Shown piece after piece: positions 18,518-29,195 of a stretch of 64,000 bases of DNA (position 1 is the stretch's first letter; each line of letters starts with the position of its first letter). Position numbers and translations under genes: made by a program. The stretch covers positions 55,272-119,271 of the forward strand of contig CALHAI010000005.1 of NCBI GenBank assembly GCA_937934295.1, in the 5' to 3' direction. The notes below the pieces were generated by a model, which was not told where the DNA came from, made no database searches, and worked only from the letters and a program-made list of their open reading frames with translations. The stretch is from an uncultured Blastocatellia bacterium. GTDB taxonomy: Bacteria; Acidobacteriota; Blastocatellia; HR10.

Positions 18518-18547
18518 ACTATAGCAGATCGAGCAAGAGGGCGTCAA
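18518..18547 (-). promoter_or_regulatory. Promoter of the ROK kinase-lepA unit
   Basis: Minus-strand TTGACG (18547-18542), 18-base spacer, TATAGT (18523-18518), placed 27 bases before the kinase ATG. Confidence 0.6.
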
Positions 18548-18588
18548 AATCCCCCCTTTTAGACATCCCCACCCGGTCCGGCGCGCCT

Positions 18589-18617
18589 TTGATCTTGCGC
18601 GAATCGTCGGGTATGCT
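18589..18617 (+). promoter_or_regulatory. Promoter of the EF-G2 gene
   Basis: TTGATC (18589-18594), 17-base spacer, TATGCT (18612-18617). The coding start is at 18668, preceded by GAGGGAGAGGGG. Confidence 0.6.
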
Positions 18618-18667
18618 AAATTTAGCACTTTGTACGAGAATCTCGCATCGAGGGAGAGGGGCAACCG

Positions 18668-20773
18668 ATGAAGACGTACACGGGACCGGAGATCCGAAAC
18701 GTCGCCGTTGTCGGACACGGGGATGCCGGGAAGACCTCGCTCGTCTCCGCCATGCTCTTCGATGCGGGCGTCACATCACGACTGGGGCGCGTGGACGAGG
18801 GCACGACGGTGACCGATTACGACGAGGATGAGATCGAGCGCAAGATCACCATGCACGTGGCGCTCGCCCATTTGGAGTGGAAGGGGACGAAAATCAACCT
18901 CCTGGACACGCCCGGCTATCAAGCCTTCATCCATGATGCGCGCGGCGCCGTGCGCGTGGCGGATGTGGCTTTGGTTGTCGTGGACGCCATCGAGGGCGTG
19001 CAAGTGCAGACCGAGAAGGCCTGGAGCTATGCGGCGGAGTTCGGCACGCCTCGCATCTTCCTCATCAATAAGCTGGATCGCGAGCGCGCGGATTTCGAAG
19101 CCGCCCTGGAGGCGATCGGGGAAGCGTTCGGTCGCACGGCCCTCCCTTTCCAAATCCCGATCGGCAAGGAACGCGACTTCTCCGGCGTGGTGGATGTGAT
19201 CACGCGCCGCGCCTATCGCTTCCAGAACGATGCGAGCGGGAGATTCGCGGAGACGGATCCGCCGGCCGAGCTGAGCGATCAGATCGAGGCGCGCCGCGAG
19301 GCCATTCTCGAGATGGTGGCCGAGAGTTCGGACGAGCTATTGGAGAAATTTTTCGCTGAGGGAACGCTCTCGGACGAGGACTTGCTCGCGGGCATCCGAA
19401 AAGCCATCTTGGAGAAGCGGCTCTTTCCGGTCTTCGCCGCCTCGGCCTTTTTGAACATCGGCATTCAGCCCCTTCTGGATGCTCTCGTGCGATATGCGCC
19501 GGCGCCGACGGATTTTCGCATCGTCCGAGGGCGCGCCGGCATCGAGGCCGAAGCGCCAGTGATCGAACGCCCGATCTCAGATGACGCGCCGTATTCCGCT
19601 TTCGTCTTCAAGACGATCGCCGATCCCTTCGCCGGACGCATCACGCTCTTCAAAGTCTACTCGGGCGTCATGCGCTCGGACATGACGGCCTACAACATGA
19701 CCAAGGGCATTCAGGAGCGGCTCGGCCCCTTGCACGTCGTTCAGGGCAAGCAGCTCGAGAAGGTCCCGGAGCTGCACGCCGGCGACATCGGAGCCGTCAC
19801 GAAACTGCGCGAGACGCAAACCAACGACACGCTCGCTGACAAAGCGGCGCCGATCATCTACGAGCCGACCTCGTTCCCGCAGCCGGCCATCGCCTTCGCC
19901 ATTGAGCCGAAGTCACGGGCGGACGAGGATAAACTCTCGGCGGCATTGCATCGGCTCCTCGAAGAAGACCTCGCGCTGCGCTTCGAGCGCGATCCGCAGA
20001 CGAAAGACTTCCTCCTCTCGGGGACCGGACAGCTTCACATCGAGACCGTGGTCGCCCGGCTCAAGAAGCGCTACGGTGTGGACGTGACGCTGAAGCTCCC
20101 GAAGGTCCCCTATCGCGAGACGTTCAAAAACCGCGTCGAGGCGCACGGTCGGCATAAGAAGCAGACGGGTGGGCGCGGCCAGTTCGGCGATTGCGTCTGT
20201 ATCTTCGAGCCACTGCCGCGCGGCGCGGGCTTCGAGTTTGTGGATAAGATCTTCGGCGGTGTGATCCCGCAGCAATTCCGCCCGGCCGTCGAGAAGGGTA
20301 TCCTGGAAGCCGCGCAGAACGGGCCGCTGGCCGGCTATCCCGTCGTGGATTTCCGCGTCGAATTGATTGACGGGCAGACGCATCCGGTGGATTCCGACGA
20401 ACTGTCCTTCAAACTCGCGGGGATCAAGGCCTTTCGCATCGCCATGGAGAAGGCCAATCCTGTGCTGCTGGAGCCCATCATGCAAGTGGAGGTCGTCGTC
20501 CCGCAGGAATGTGCCGGCGATGTCATCGGCGATTTGAACGCGCGTCGCGGCCGCATCCTGGGGATGGAAGCGCGCGGCAAGCAGCAGGTCATCCGCGCGC
20601 AAGTCCCGCTGGCCGAAATGCTCACCTATCAATCCACGCTCAACTCGCTCACGGGGGCGCGCGGCACATATACGATGGAGCTCTCGCACTACGACGAGGT
20701 GCCGCCCCATATCGCCCAAAAGATCATCGCCGAAGCTCGCGCCGAAGGCCGTGTCAAGGCGGAAGAGGAATAA
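18668..20773 (+). CDS. Elongation factor G-like protein (EF-G2 type)
   Basis: A 701-residue translational GTPase with all five EF-G domains. The G1 loop is GHGDAGKTS, G3 is DTPGYQAF rather than DTPGH, and G4 is NKLDRE. The switch I region reads IERKITMHV, lacking the RGITI of standard EF-G. These changes, and a GGRGQFGDC motif in domain IV, put it in the EF-G2/FusA2 group found beside a main EF-G in many bacteria. In related proteins the role ranges from ribosome recycling to unknown; I cannot tell which applies here. It has its own promoter, and rdgB follows 65 bases later. Confidence 0.88.
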   Translation: MKTYTGPEIRNVAVVGHGDAGKTSLVSAMLFDAGVTSRLGRVDEGTTVTDYDEDEIERKITMHVALAHLEWKGTKINLLDTPGYQAFIHDARGAVRVADVALVVVDAIEGVQVQTEKAWSYAAEFGTPRIFLINKLDRERADFEAALEAIGEAFGRTALPFQIPIGKERDFSGVVDVITRRAYRFQNDASGRFAETDPPAELSDQIEARREAILEMVAESSDELLEKFFAEGTLSDEDLLAGIRKAILEKRLFPVFAASAFLNIGIQPLLDALVRYAPAPTDFRIVRGRAGIEAEAPVIERPISDDAPYSAFVFKTIADPFAGRITLFKVYSGVMRSDMTAYNMTKGIQERLGPLHVVQGKQLEKVPELHAGDIGAVTKLRETQTNDTLADKAAPIIYEPTSFPQPAIAFAIEPKSRADEDKLSAALHRLLEEDLALRFERDPQTKDFLLSGTGQLHIETVVARLKKRYGVDVTLKLPKVPYRETFKNRVEAHGRHKKQTGGRGQFGDCVCIFEPLPRGAGFEFVDKIFGGVIPQQFRPAVEKGILEAAQNGPLAGYPVVDFRVELIDGQTHPVDSDELSFKLAGIKAFRIAMEKANPVLLEPIMQVEVVVPQECAGDVIGDLNARRGRILGMEARGKQQVIRAQVPLAEMLTYQSTLNSLTGARGTYTMELSHYDEVPPHIAQKIIAEARAEGRVKAEEE

Positions 20774-20838
20774 CGAGCAGGCATGAGGGGCGCGCCGAAG
20801 ATCGGCCCTGTGTCCCCCTCTCTCGCTGCGTGATCGAC

Positions 20839-21462
20839 ATGTCCCAGAAGTTGCTCATCGCGACGCGGAATCGCGGGAAGTGGGCGGAGATTCGTGAGCT
20901 GCTCGCCGACCTCCCCGTGGAATTGGTCGGATTGGACGATTTCCCGCAACTTCCCGAGATCGAAGAGTCCGGCACGACGTTCGAGGAGAATGCGCTCTTG
21001 AAAGCCCGGTCCTTTCACGAGCGGACGGGACTGCTCACGGTCGCGGAAGATTCCGGGCTCGAGGTTGAAGCTCTGGGTGGGGCTCCCGGTCTCTTCTCCG
21101 CTCGATATGGGCGCAGCGATGCCGAGCGCATCGCCCGATTGCTCGCGGAACTGCGCGATGTCCCCACGAAACGGCGGACGGCGCGCTTCATCTGCGTGGC
21201 CGCGCTCGTCGGTCCAGGACTGGAGCGCACGTTCGTTGGAGAAGTGCGCGGGAGAATTCGCTCGGAGCCTTCCGGATCAAACGGCTTCGGCTTCGATCCC
21301 GTCTTCGAGTATCCCCCCTTGGGGAAGACCTTCGCCGAACTGACTCGCGCCGAGAAATCCGCCGTGAGCCATCGCGGCCAGGCTTTCCGACAGCTCCGCG
21401 ATTTCCTCCTTCACCGGCTCACTCGCTCCAGCGCTCGGGGGACCGAAGAACAGGAGGGCTAA
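20839..21462 (+). CDS. rdgB: XTP/dITP diphosphatase
   Basis: House-cleaning pyrophosphatase that hydrolyses non-canonical purine triphosphates (ITP, dITP, XTP) and so prevents their use in nucleic acids. 207 residues. Family motifs: ATRNRGKWAEI near the N terminus, EDSGLEVEAL, SNGFGFDPVF and the C-terminal SHRGQAFRQL. The ATG at 20839 is preferred; a GTG at 20830 would add three residues. It converges with nadE, the stops being 29 bases apart. Confidence 0.94.
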   Translation: MSQKLLIATRNRGKWAEIRELLADLPVELVGLDDFPQLPEIEESGTTFEENALLKARSFHERTGLLTVAEDSGLEVEALGGAPGLFSARYGRSDAERIARLLAELRDVPTKRRTARFICVAALVGPGLERTFVGEVRGRIRSEPSGSNGFGFDPVFEYPPLGKTFAELTRAEKSAVSHRGQAFRQLRDFLLHRLTRSSARGTEEQEG

Positions 21463-21491
21463 GGCTCCAGGGGAAGCCGCCGCGCCGGTGC

Positions 21492-22343
21492 TCAACTTCC
21501 CCAATCGCGCTTATATCGGAAATCGTGTCCGATGGAGCGCGAGGAGATCTTCGGGCAGAGGGGCATTCGCCGTTTGAAGTGCGAGCGGCGCACCATCTCG
21601 GCGATGCGTCGCACAAGCGCCTCCTCATAGCCGTTGTGCACGAGCGCCTCCACCGTCAGGCGCCGATCCACAAGTTCAACGAGAATAGCATCGAGCACAT
21701 CGTAGGTGATTCCCAACTCCCCCTCATCCGACTGTCCGACCCAGAGATCGGCCGTCGGTGGCTTCTGCCGAATGCGCTCCGGAACGCCCAAGTATTCGGC
21801 GAGTTGTCGCACTTCGGTCTTGTAGAGATCGCCCAGCGGCCACATCGCCGCCGCCATATCTCCGTAGATCGTCCCGTAGCCGACCAATAGCTCCGTCTTA
21901 TTGCTCGTGCCAATGACGAGCGCGCGCAGCGCCGCCGAGAGATCATACAGGATCAGCATGCGCATGCGCGCCATGACGTTCCCGCGTCGAACGCGATCGG
22001 CGTCCGGGAAGCGTTCGAAATACGCCTCCACCATCGGCGTGATCTCGACCAGGATCGTCCGAATCCCCAGCTGATCGGCGACCAACTCCGCATCGGACAC
22101 GCTCGTCGGATCGCTTGTCCGATAGGGCATGAGCACACCGTAGGTATTCTCTGGCCCGAGCGCGCGCGCCGTCAGATGGGCGACGACGGCCGAATCTAGG
22201 CCCCCGGAGAGGCCGAGCACGCCGCGCTCGAACCCGACTTTCGTCACTTCTTCGCGAATGAAGCGAACGAGCAGTTCCGCCGCCAGCGCGGGATTGAACG
22301 CGCCGAATGCCTGTTTCGATCCGACGTCAGAAGCCTTCATCAT
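21492..22343 (-). CDS. nadE: NAD+ synthetase (synthetase domain only)
   Basis: Amidates nicotinic acid adenine dinucleotide to NAD+. 283 residues: only the adenylating synthetase domain, with the PP-loop LSGGLDSAVV (44-53), GTSNKTELLVGYGT and the C-terminal HFKRRMPLCP. There is no N-terminal glutaminase domain in this protein. The gene upstream encodes a nitrilase-type amidase, and the two overlap by 17 bases (start 22343 inside the stop region of 22327-23211). This suggests the pair together make a glutamine-dependent enzyme. An adjacent ATG at 22340 is an alternative start. A further upstream extension lies within the partner gene and is rejected. Confidence 0.93.
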   Translation of the reverse strand: MMKASDVGSKQAFGAFNPALAAELLVRFIREEVTKVGFERGVLGLSGGLDSAVVAHLTARALGPENTYGVLMPYRTSDPTSVSDAELVADQLGIRTILVEITPMVEAYFERFPDADRVRRGNVMARMRMLILYDLSAALRALVIGTSNKTELLVGYGTIYGDMAAAMWPLGDLYKTEVRQLAEYLGVPERIRQKPPTADLWVGQSDEGELGITYDVLDAILVELVDRRLTVEALVHNGYEEALVRRIAEMVRRSHFKRRMPLCPKISSRSIGHDFRYKRDWGS

Positions 22344-23211
22344 GAGGCGAGAGATGGTAGCGTCGGGCATAAATGCGCTGCAACTCACGCAGGACCAGAT
22401 CCAACCGCTCATCGCGCAAGAGAGGATAGAAGGTGCGCGCCCGTCGAATCTCCTTCAGATCGACTTCGCCCACGAGCACGGCTTCATCCAGCAGCGGAGC
22501 GCTCACCACCAGACGCCCAAACGGATCCACGATCCCCGATCCTCCGGAGAACACAGCGCCATCTTCGAATCCCACGCGGTTCACATAGACGACGTAGAAC
22601 ATATACGCCTGCGCGGCCGCGCGCGTGATCATCTCCCAGGCCTCGACGCTGCCGAGTTTCGCCTCGCCGCGCACGCCGCGTCCGGGACCGGCCGAGAGAC
22701 AGAGGAGAATTTGCGCGCCGTCCTGCGCGAGCAGATATACCGATGAGGGATGCCACATGTCTTCGCAGATAAGCATCCCCATGCGCCCGAGCCGCGTGTC
22801 GAAGGCCCGCAAGACATCGCCGGGCGCTAAGTAGCGCCCCTCATCGAACATCCCATAGGTCGGCAGATAGAGCTTACGATGGACGTGGACGATCTCCCCC
22901 TGACTCACGTACACGGCGGAGTTGAAGAACCGAAAATCTTCCGAGACCTCGACACCGCCAAACGCGATGTCCACGCGGTGTGTCGCGCTCGCCTCTCGCA
23001 GCGCGACCACAACCTCCGAGTGCGCCAGCTCCAGCGCGACCTCAGGGACCAAATCCTCCAAATAGTATCCGGTGAGGGAGAGTTCTGGGAAGACGACGAG
23101 ATTCGCCCCCTGCTCGGCCGCCCGCGCGATCACCTCCAGATGTTGCGCGAGATTTCGCGAGACGTCTCCTAAGACGGGCCGAATCTGCGCCAGCGCGATC
23201 AGGAACCGCAT
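22327..23211 (-). CDS. Nitrilase-superfamily amidohydrolase, probable glutaminase partner of NadE
   Basis: A 294-residue carbon-nitrogen hydrolase with the Glu-Lys-Cys triad visible: E43 in FPELSLTGY, K113 in HRKLYLPTYG and C149 in MLICEDMW. The YLPTYGMFDE stretch and the FxExRYF-like segment (FDEGRYL) resemble the glutaminase domain of glutamine-dependent NAD+ synthetases, which supplies ammonia to the synthetase. The overlap with nadE supports this role. Alternatively it could be a stand-alone omega-amidase or N-carbamoylputrescine-type amidase. The ATG has a good GGGAGGGGG site. Confidence 0.85.
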   Translation of the reverse strand: MRFLIALAQIRPVLGDVSRNLAQHLEVIARAAEQGANLVVFPELSLTGYYLEDLVPEVALELAHSEVVVALREASATHRVDIAFGGVEVSEDFRFFNSAVYVSQGEIVHVHRKLYLPTYGMFDEGRYLAPGDVLRAFDTRLGRMGMLICEDMWHPSSVYLLAQDGAQILLCLSAGPGRGVRGEAKLGSVEAWEMITRAAAQAYMFYVVYVNRVGFEDGAVFSGGSGIVDPFGRLVVSAPLLDEAVLVGEVDLKEIRRARTFYPLLRDERLDLVLRELQRIYARRYHLSPHDEGF

Positions 23212-23229
23212 ACGCCCGTTCCCCCTCCC

Positions 23230-23877
23230 TCAGTGAATCTCCACGTCCTGGCTCACGATGAGGCGGAAGCGCGTCCCCGGACGCAGCGAGATGTCCTCGC
23301 CCGGAAGTGTGATCTCCGTCTCCCCGGATTCCCGCGTCGAGATCCTCATCAGCTCGACGCTCTCGCGCCGCAGCCCACGCTTGGATGGCTTGCCTTCGGG
23401 AATTCCCGGATCCGGGATGCGGCGAATACTGATCCCACCGGAGATCTCAATGCGCGGCCCGCGCCGCGATTCCCCTGTCGTCTCTGTGGGCACCATCTCC
23501 TTCGGAGGCGGTGGCGGCTCCAGCGCCTTCACCCGCAGGGCGATCGGAAGCGCGCGCACGCCCAACGAGATCTCCTGGAGCTGCACGACGAGCGTCGAGA
23601 AATTCCCCTCTTCATCTTGCTCAGCCCGCGCCAGGCCGAGGACGCGTGCCCCGCGAGGAAGGACCTCTCTCCCCCCGACGACAAGCGCCTGCGTCAGGCG
23701 AAGCACGAAGCGCTCCTCCTCGCCGATCAAGCGCGTATCCAAGTCTTCCTCCAGCTCCGCCACCAGCTCGGTTCCCGAAGGGATGACCACACGCTGGCTG
23801 CCGAAGCTGATCGCCACCATCAGCAGAGGAAGAAATGCGTTCAGGACGCTACGCCTATGGACGATCCTCCGGTTCAT
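23230..23877 (-). CDS. Exported protein of unknown function
   Basis: A 215-residue protein with an N-terminal signal sequence (basic MNRRIVHRR, then a hydrophobic stretch about 11-26). The mature part begins with a predicted beta-rich segment (VIPSGTELVAELEEDLDTR, then LPRGARVLGLARAEQD) that recalls the VirB10/TrbI-like 'settable threshold' folds seen in acidobacterial exported proteins. A proline-rich stretch (about 122-130) and a low-complexity charged region follow. The ATG at 23877 is chosen because GGAAGGAGG lies just upstream. It is probably cotranscribed with the two NAD genes. No function can be assigned. Confidence 0.65.
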   Translation of the reverse strand: MNRRIVHRRSVLNAFLPLLMVAISFGSQRVVIPSGTELVAELEEDLDTRLIGEEERFVLRLTQALVVGGREVLPRGARVLGLARAEQDEEGNFSTLVVQLQEISLGVRALPIALRVKALEPPPPPKEMVPTETTGESRRGPRIEISGGISIRRIPDPGIPEGKPSKRGLRRESVELMRISTRESGETEITLPGEDISLRPGTRFRLIVSQDVEIH

Positions 23878-23943
23878 CCCATCCTCCTTCCGAGAACCTC
23901 GCAACGCCGTCGCTCCTTCGAGACGGCTCCTTCGTGTTCTCGC

Positions 23944-25230
23944 TCACCGAAGGCCGTAGAGCTTCAGTCGAAACTCATCGTTGACCAACTTGATTTCGGG
24001 GCGAATCCCCGAGAATCGTTGGGCGACATAGAGCAGCATGGGGACGCCGCCGACCACCGTCTCCACGCCATAGTACGGGCTTTTGAAGATCGCCTTCAAT
24101 CGGGGATGCGGGGCGGTGACGACGCCATAGCAGATGGGATCGAGAGCCACGCCGCCAGTGCGCATAGGATTGATCAGCTCGATGCGGTCGTCGAAGATGA
24201 GCAGTCGCGTCACCTGATCGCGCGCGCTGTAATCGCGATGCACGAGGGCATTGGTGAGCGCTTCGAGCACAGCCGCACGGGGATAACTCGCCCGAGGGGC
24301 AACGGGCGACGCCCCCGACCATCGGCGCGATGGGCGCTCCACGAGCAGATCCGTATAACGGGTCAGGAATCGTAGCGCCCGCTCGTAGACGCTCGCGAGA
24401 TTCCCCACGATCTCCTCCCGCTCAACGATGGGATCGGTGATCGCCACGCCGCTGAAGCGCGTCGCCACCAGGCCGCTGCGCGGCAAGTGCTCGGCCACCT
24501 TCTCGTCCTTCCCAAAGAGCAGAAGCCCGGCCAGCGTCGGGACGCTCTCCTGATCCACCTCAACAGCCAGCTGCAGGTAATGGATCATGACTTCATCCAC
24601 GGGATACCCGTGCTCTTCGAACTCGCGCAGATCCCCCCCGCGCAATTCGCGCACGTAGCTCCAGAAGATCGCCTCATCAATATCGTCCAGCGTCGCCGTC
24701 ATGATGGGGAGCAACTCGAACCCATACGAATGGCGGGGATCGTACATCTCGGCGATCTCTTCGGCCGTCGCTTCTCGCTTCATCGAACCGACGCGCACGT
24801 AGCACCGATGATCGAATGTCCGATAGGGCCGATGTACGCCGGTGACCTCCAACGCGACGATGCGCCTGCCGTTGTCAAAAGCGATCTTGTTGATCTGCGG
24901 GCGAATTGGGGGAATGACGAGCCGTCGACAGACGTCAATGAGCTGCTGCTCCACCCATTCGGGATCGTCCACCCCTTCGACGCGCCGATTGTCGTTGACG
25001 CCGATGATGATGAACCCGCCCCCCGAATTGGCGAGCGCGACGATCTCGGCGGCGAGCTTCTCCGGATTGTTCAAGCGGACCTTGAACTCGACGTAGCTGT
25101 CCTCCCCGCCCTGAATGAGATTGAGCAGCTCCGTCCGATCGAGCAAGACGTGCTCTTCAAAATACTGCTGCGCGAAGAAGGATCGGGTAGAACTCGGAAC
25201 ATGCCGATTGCGGAATCGCTTCCTGCCCAT
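23944..25230 (-). CDS. AlbA_2 (Schlafen-type) domain ATPase, probable transcriptional regulator
   Basis: A 428-residue protein. Residues about 30-150 are an AlbA_2/Schlafen AlbA_2 putative DNA-binding domain (EDSYVEFKVRLNNPE, then LANSGGGFIIIGVNDN and a YVRVGSMKREAT stretch). Residues about 300-400 are a GHKL-type HATPase_c_4 domain, with ALTNALVHRDYS and the LINPMRTGG loop. This is the common 'ATP-dependent DNA helicase RecG-related' regulator layout, without a winged helix at the end. Roles in the family include transcription control and, in some cases, phage defence; nothing next to it points either way. It has its own promoter about 90 bases upstream. Confidence 0.8.
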   Translation of the reverse strand: MGRKRFRNRHVPSSTRSFFAQQYFEEHVLLDRTELLNLIQGGEDSYVEFKVRLNNPEKLAAEIVALANSGGGFIIIGVNDNRRVEGVDDPEWVEQQLIDVCRRLVIPPIRPQINKIAFDNGRRIVALEVTGVHRPYRTFDHRCYVRVGSMKREATAEEIAEMYDPRHSYGFELLPIMTATLDDIDEAIFWSYVRELRGGDLREFEEHGYPVDEVMIHYLQLAVEVDQESVPTLAGLLLFGKDEKVAEHLPRSGLVATRFSGVAITDPIVEREEIVGNLASVYERALRFLTRYTDLLVERPSRRWSGASPVAPRASYPRAAVLEALTNALVHRDYSARDQVTRLLIFDDRIELINPMRTGGVALDPICYGVVTAPHPRLKAIFKSPYYGVETVVGGVPMLLYVAQRFSGIRPEIKLVNDEFRLKLYGLR

Positions 25231-25319
25231 GAGTCGCCCTCACGCTGGGAGACTCGACCTCGCGCACCCCGCGCTCGAGGGAGCCCCCGACGGAATGTCC
25301 GAGCCGTTCGCACAGGAAG

Positions 25320-25347
25320 AATATACACGATCCGCCGCCGACGCAAA
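25320..25347 (-). promoter_or_regulatory. Promoter of the AlbA_2 regulator gene
   Basis: Minus-strand TTTGCG (25347-25342), 16-base spacer and TATATT (25325-25320). The leader before the start codon would be about 80 bases. Confidence 0.45.
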
Positions 25348-25411
25348 AGCTCTTTTCAGAGGAGGGACTGAAGCGCATCTGCGGCGCCAAAACGATGGAT
25401 GGGGCGCTCGC

Positions 25412-26683
25412 TCATCGTGACGATTCGGAGTACGGCTTGCGGAGGTAGCGGCGAGCTTGCTCGTGAGCATCGAGCACGTCCTCTCGCTGGAGGACGAGCC
25501 GATACTGGGCTTGCGCGGCGCGGCGCTCACCGCGCAGATCCAGAATCTGACCGATGCGCAGATGGGCCAGCGTCTTCAAATCCGCATGTGCGTCGTCCAT
25601 GGCCACCACGCGACGAAAGTGATGCAGCGCGGCCTGTTTGTATCCGCTCTGAAAGAGCACTTCGGCATACTGATGGCGGATCAAATCCTCTGTCTCCCGA
25701 TAGGTCGGTTGCGCGAGCAAGTCCTCGAAGGCACGGACGGCTTCGGCTCGCTCGCCGATCCGCATAAGGAGATTTGCCCGCTCCAGCCCGAAGAGATAAT
25801 TACGGGGGTACCGCGCGATCAATTCCTCGAGCAGGTGGAGGGCCTCTGGGAATCGCCCCTCGCGATAGTACACGGCGATCAAGAGGGTGCGCGCGTCATC
25901 GGCCACATATCGGCCCGATCGCGCCGCTTCCTCTAACAGCTCGATGCCTTGTTCCCGACTGCCGCGAATCCCTCCGAGGGCGACGAGGATCCTGACGGCT
26001 AAGGGCAAGCTCCCCACGATGTATTCATAGAGGCCAACGGTGAGCTTGGCGTCAGCGAATTGCGGATCGCGGCGCAAGACTTCCCGATGCTCCCTCACGG
26101 CACGGAAGCCATTGCGCAAAGCCGAGAAGAATTTTCGCAAGACCGTCGCCTCATACCCGGCCAGCACGGCATACGCCGCGCCGAGGAAATATCGGGCCTC
26201 GACGTCATCCTCATTCGCACGAAGGCGCGCCTCAGCTCGCTCGATCGCCCGCTCGATGTACGCGCGAAACCGCTGGTGTTCCTCCTCGCTCACGCGCGCT
26301 TCCGATTGCGCGTAGAACGCCGGGTTGATGTAGATGCCCGCCTGCAGTCGCCGCGTGCGATTGAGCCACTCGATCCACGCATGCGTGGCCAGATAGAGAG
26401 GACCCGCCGGATGCTCGGGGAAATCCGCAGCCAGACGCTCGAAGCATTTCCGCGCTTCCTCGTAGTCGAGGTTGTAAAAGGCCTCGAATCCGATCCGGCG
26501 CAGTGTCTCAAAGGATCCGGACGACGCCGTTTGATCAAGGGGTTGAATTCGAGAGAGCGCTCGCGGCGCAGACCTCACCGACTCAACGGTGAGCGCGCGC
26601 TCATTCCACGAAGCCCCCTCCGAACCAATGAGCGCGCCAAGGAGGAAGAGGCTGACGAACCGCGCGACCATACCGCTCTTCAC
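25412..26683 (-). CDS. Exported TPR-repeat protein
   Basis: A 423-residue protein with a signal peptide (about 1-24, ending near EGASW) and several tetratricopeptide-like helical pairs: about 63-97 (ALIGFEAFYNLDYEEARKCF-like), 150-180, and a run from about 270 to 410 containing YYREGRFPEALHLLEELI and HFRRVVAMD. TPR arrays mediate protein-protein contacts, so this is likely a periplasmic or outer-membrane scaffold. No partner is evident. It lies downstream of guaB and the lipid kinase on the same strand, with only 14 bases between it and the kinase gene. Confidence 0.75.
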   Translation of the reverse strand: MKSGMVARFVSLFLLGALIGSEGASWNERALTVESVRSAPRALSRIQPLDQTASSGSFETLRRIGFEAFYNLDYEEARKCFERLAADFPEHPAGPLYLATHAWIEWLNRTRRLQAGIYINPAFYAQSEARVSEEEHQRFRAYIERAIERAEARLRANEDDVEARYFLGAAYAVLAGYEATVLRKFFSALRNGFRAVREHREVLRRDPQFADAKLTVGLYEYIVGSLPLAVRILVALGGIRGSREQGIELLEEAARSGRYVADDARTLLIAVYYREGRFPEALHLLEELIARYPRNYLFGLERANLLMRIGERAEAVRAFEDLLAQPTYRETEDLIRHQYAEVLFQSGYKQAALHHFRRVVAMDDAHADLKTLAHLRIGQILDLRGERRAAQAQYRLVLQREDVLDAHEQARRYLRKPYSESSR

Positions 26684-26697
26684 AATGAGCTATTGTA

Positions 26698-27603
26698 TCA
26701 TCGTCGCGACGTTCGGGGAACGAGGATGCGGAGCGCTCGCGGGATGATCTCGAAGTCCACCGGCAGCCTCCCGGCTAATTCACCGTCCACCTGGAAGGGG
26801 ATCTCCTCCCCCGAATCGGAATAGGCGCGCCCGCGCCGCGCGCTCACATAGAGGACGCCGGGTTGATGGACATGCCAGCCGAGGAACGTCAATGGGAGGT
26901 AAAAGAGCAAATAGAGCAGCTTGCATCGGCTCGTGATCGCGCAGACGCGAAATTCTTCCGTCTCGGGGCGCGCGTCCGGAGCCATGCGAATTCCCCCGCC
27001 ATAGCTTGGCACATTGGCGATGGCGGCGAAGGTCGCGCGAATCCGCTGACCGTCCAGCTCCAGCGTGAACACAGGCGCCCGCCATGTGAAGAGGTGCTTC
27101 AATCCGGCGAGCCAATAGGCGAGAAGGCCAAGGCGCCGTTTGAGATGGGCATCCACTTCGCGCACGATCGAAGCATCGAGCCCGATCCCGACCATCAGCA
27201 CGAAGTATCGGCCATTGGCCCGACCGATACTCACTTCGCAGGTGTGCGACTCGGCGATCATGCGGACGAGATCGGGCACGCGACGGGGGATTCCGAGCAC
27301 ATGGGCCAGAACGTTGGCCGTCCCCGCCGGCCAGATGGCCAAGAGGATGGGGGAGCCGACGATCCCCTGCAAGACCTCATTCACCGTCCCATCGCCGCCT
27401 CGGACGATGAGATACTCCGCTCCCGCCTCGACAGCCTGACGAGCGAAGTGCGCGGCTTCGCCAGGGCCGGACGTCACGAAGATGTCCAGATGAATCCCCT
27501 GCTCGGCGAGCATCTGCCGAAAGCACGCGATTGGCGTGCTCGCCGCCTTCTGGCGTCCGGCTGCCGGATTAGTGATGAGAATCGCGCGCCTCGGAGAGGA
27601 CAC
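26698..27603 (-). CDS. Diacylglycerol/lipid kinase family protein (YegS/DagK-like)
   Basis: A 301-residue DAGK_cat-family kinase. ITNPAAGR at 9-16 and the catalytic RGGDGTVNEVLQG (about 68-80) are intact, with PAGTANVLAH (about 92-101) as the nucleotide-binding segment and a C-terminal beta-sandwich containing DSGEEIPFQVDGE. The family phosphorylates diacylglycerol or other lipids at the inner membrane; the substrate is not readable here. It lies between guaB and the TPR gene, all on the minus strand and closely spaced. Confidence 0.88.
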   Translation of the reverse strand: MSSPRRAILITNPAAGRQKAASTPIACFRQMLAEQGIHLDIFVTSGPGEAAHFARQAVEAGAEYLIVRGGDGTVNEVLQGIVGSPILLAIWPAGTANVLAHVLGIPRRVPDLVRMIAESHTCEVSIGRANGRYFVLMVGIGLDASIVREVDAHLKRRLGLLAYWLAGLKHLFTWRAPVFTLELDGQRIRATFAAIANVPSYGGGIRMAPDARPETEEFRVCAITSRCKLLYLLFYLPLTFLGWHVHQPGVLYVSARRGRAYSDSGEEIPFQVDGELAGRLPVDFEIIPRALRILVPRTSRR

Positions 27604-27645
27604 CAGAGAGTCCGTCGGTCAAAGTCCCCCTGAGGGTTCGCGCCT

Positions 27646-29171
<1,526 letters not shown>

Positions 29172-29195
29172 GGAAGGAGAGGAGCCGTTCGCCAC

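Noticed and set aside
23944..25230. AlbA_2/ATPase gene as part of a defence island
   Set aside because: Neighbours are NAD metabolism, a TPR protein and guaB; no nuclease, methylase, toxin or mobile gene is nearby.
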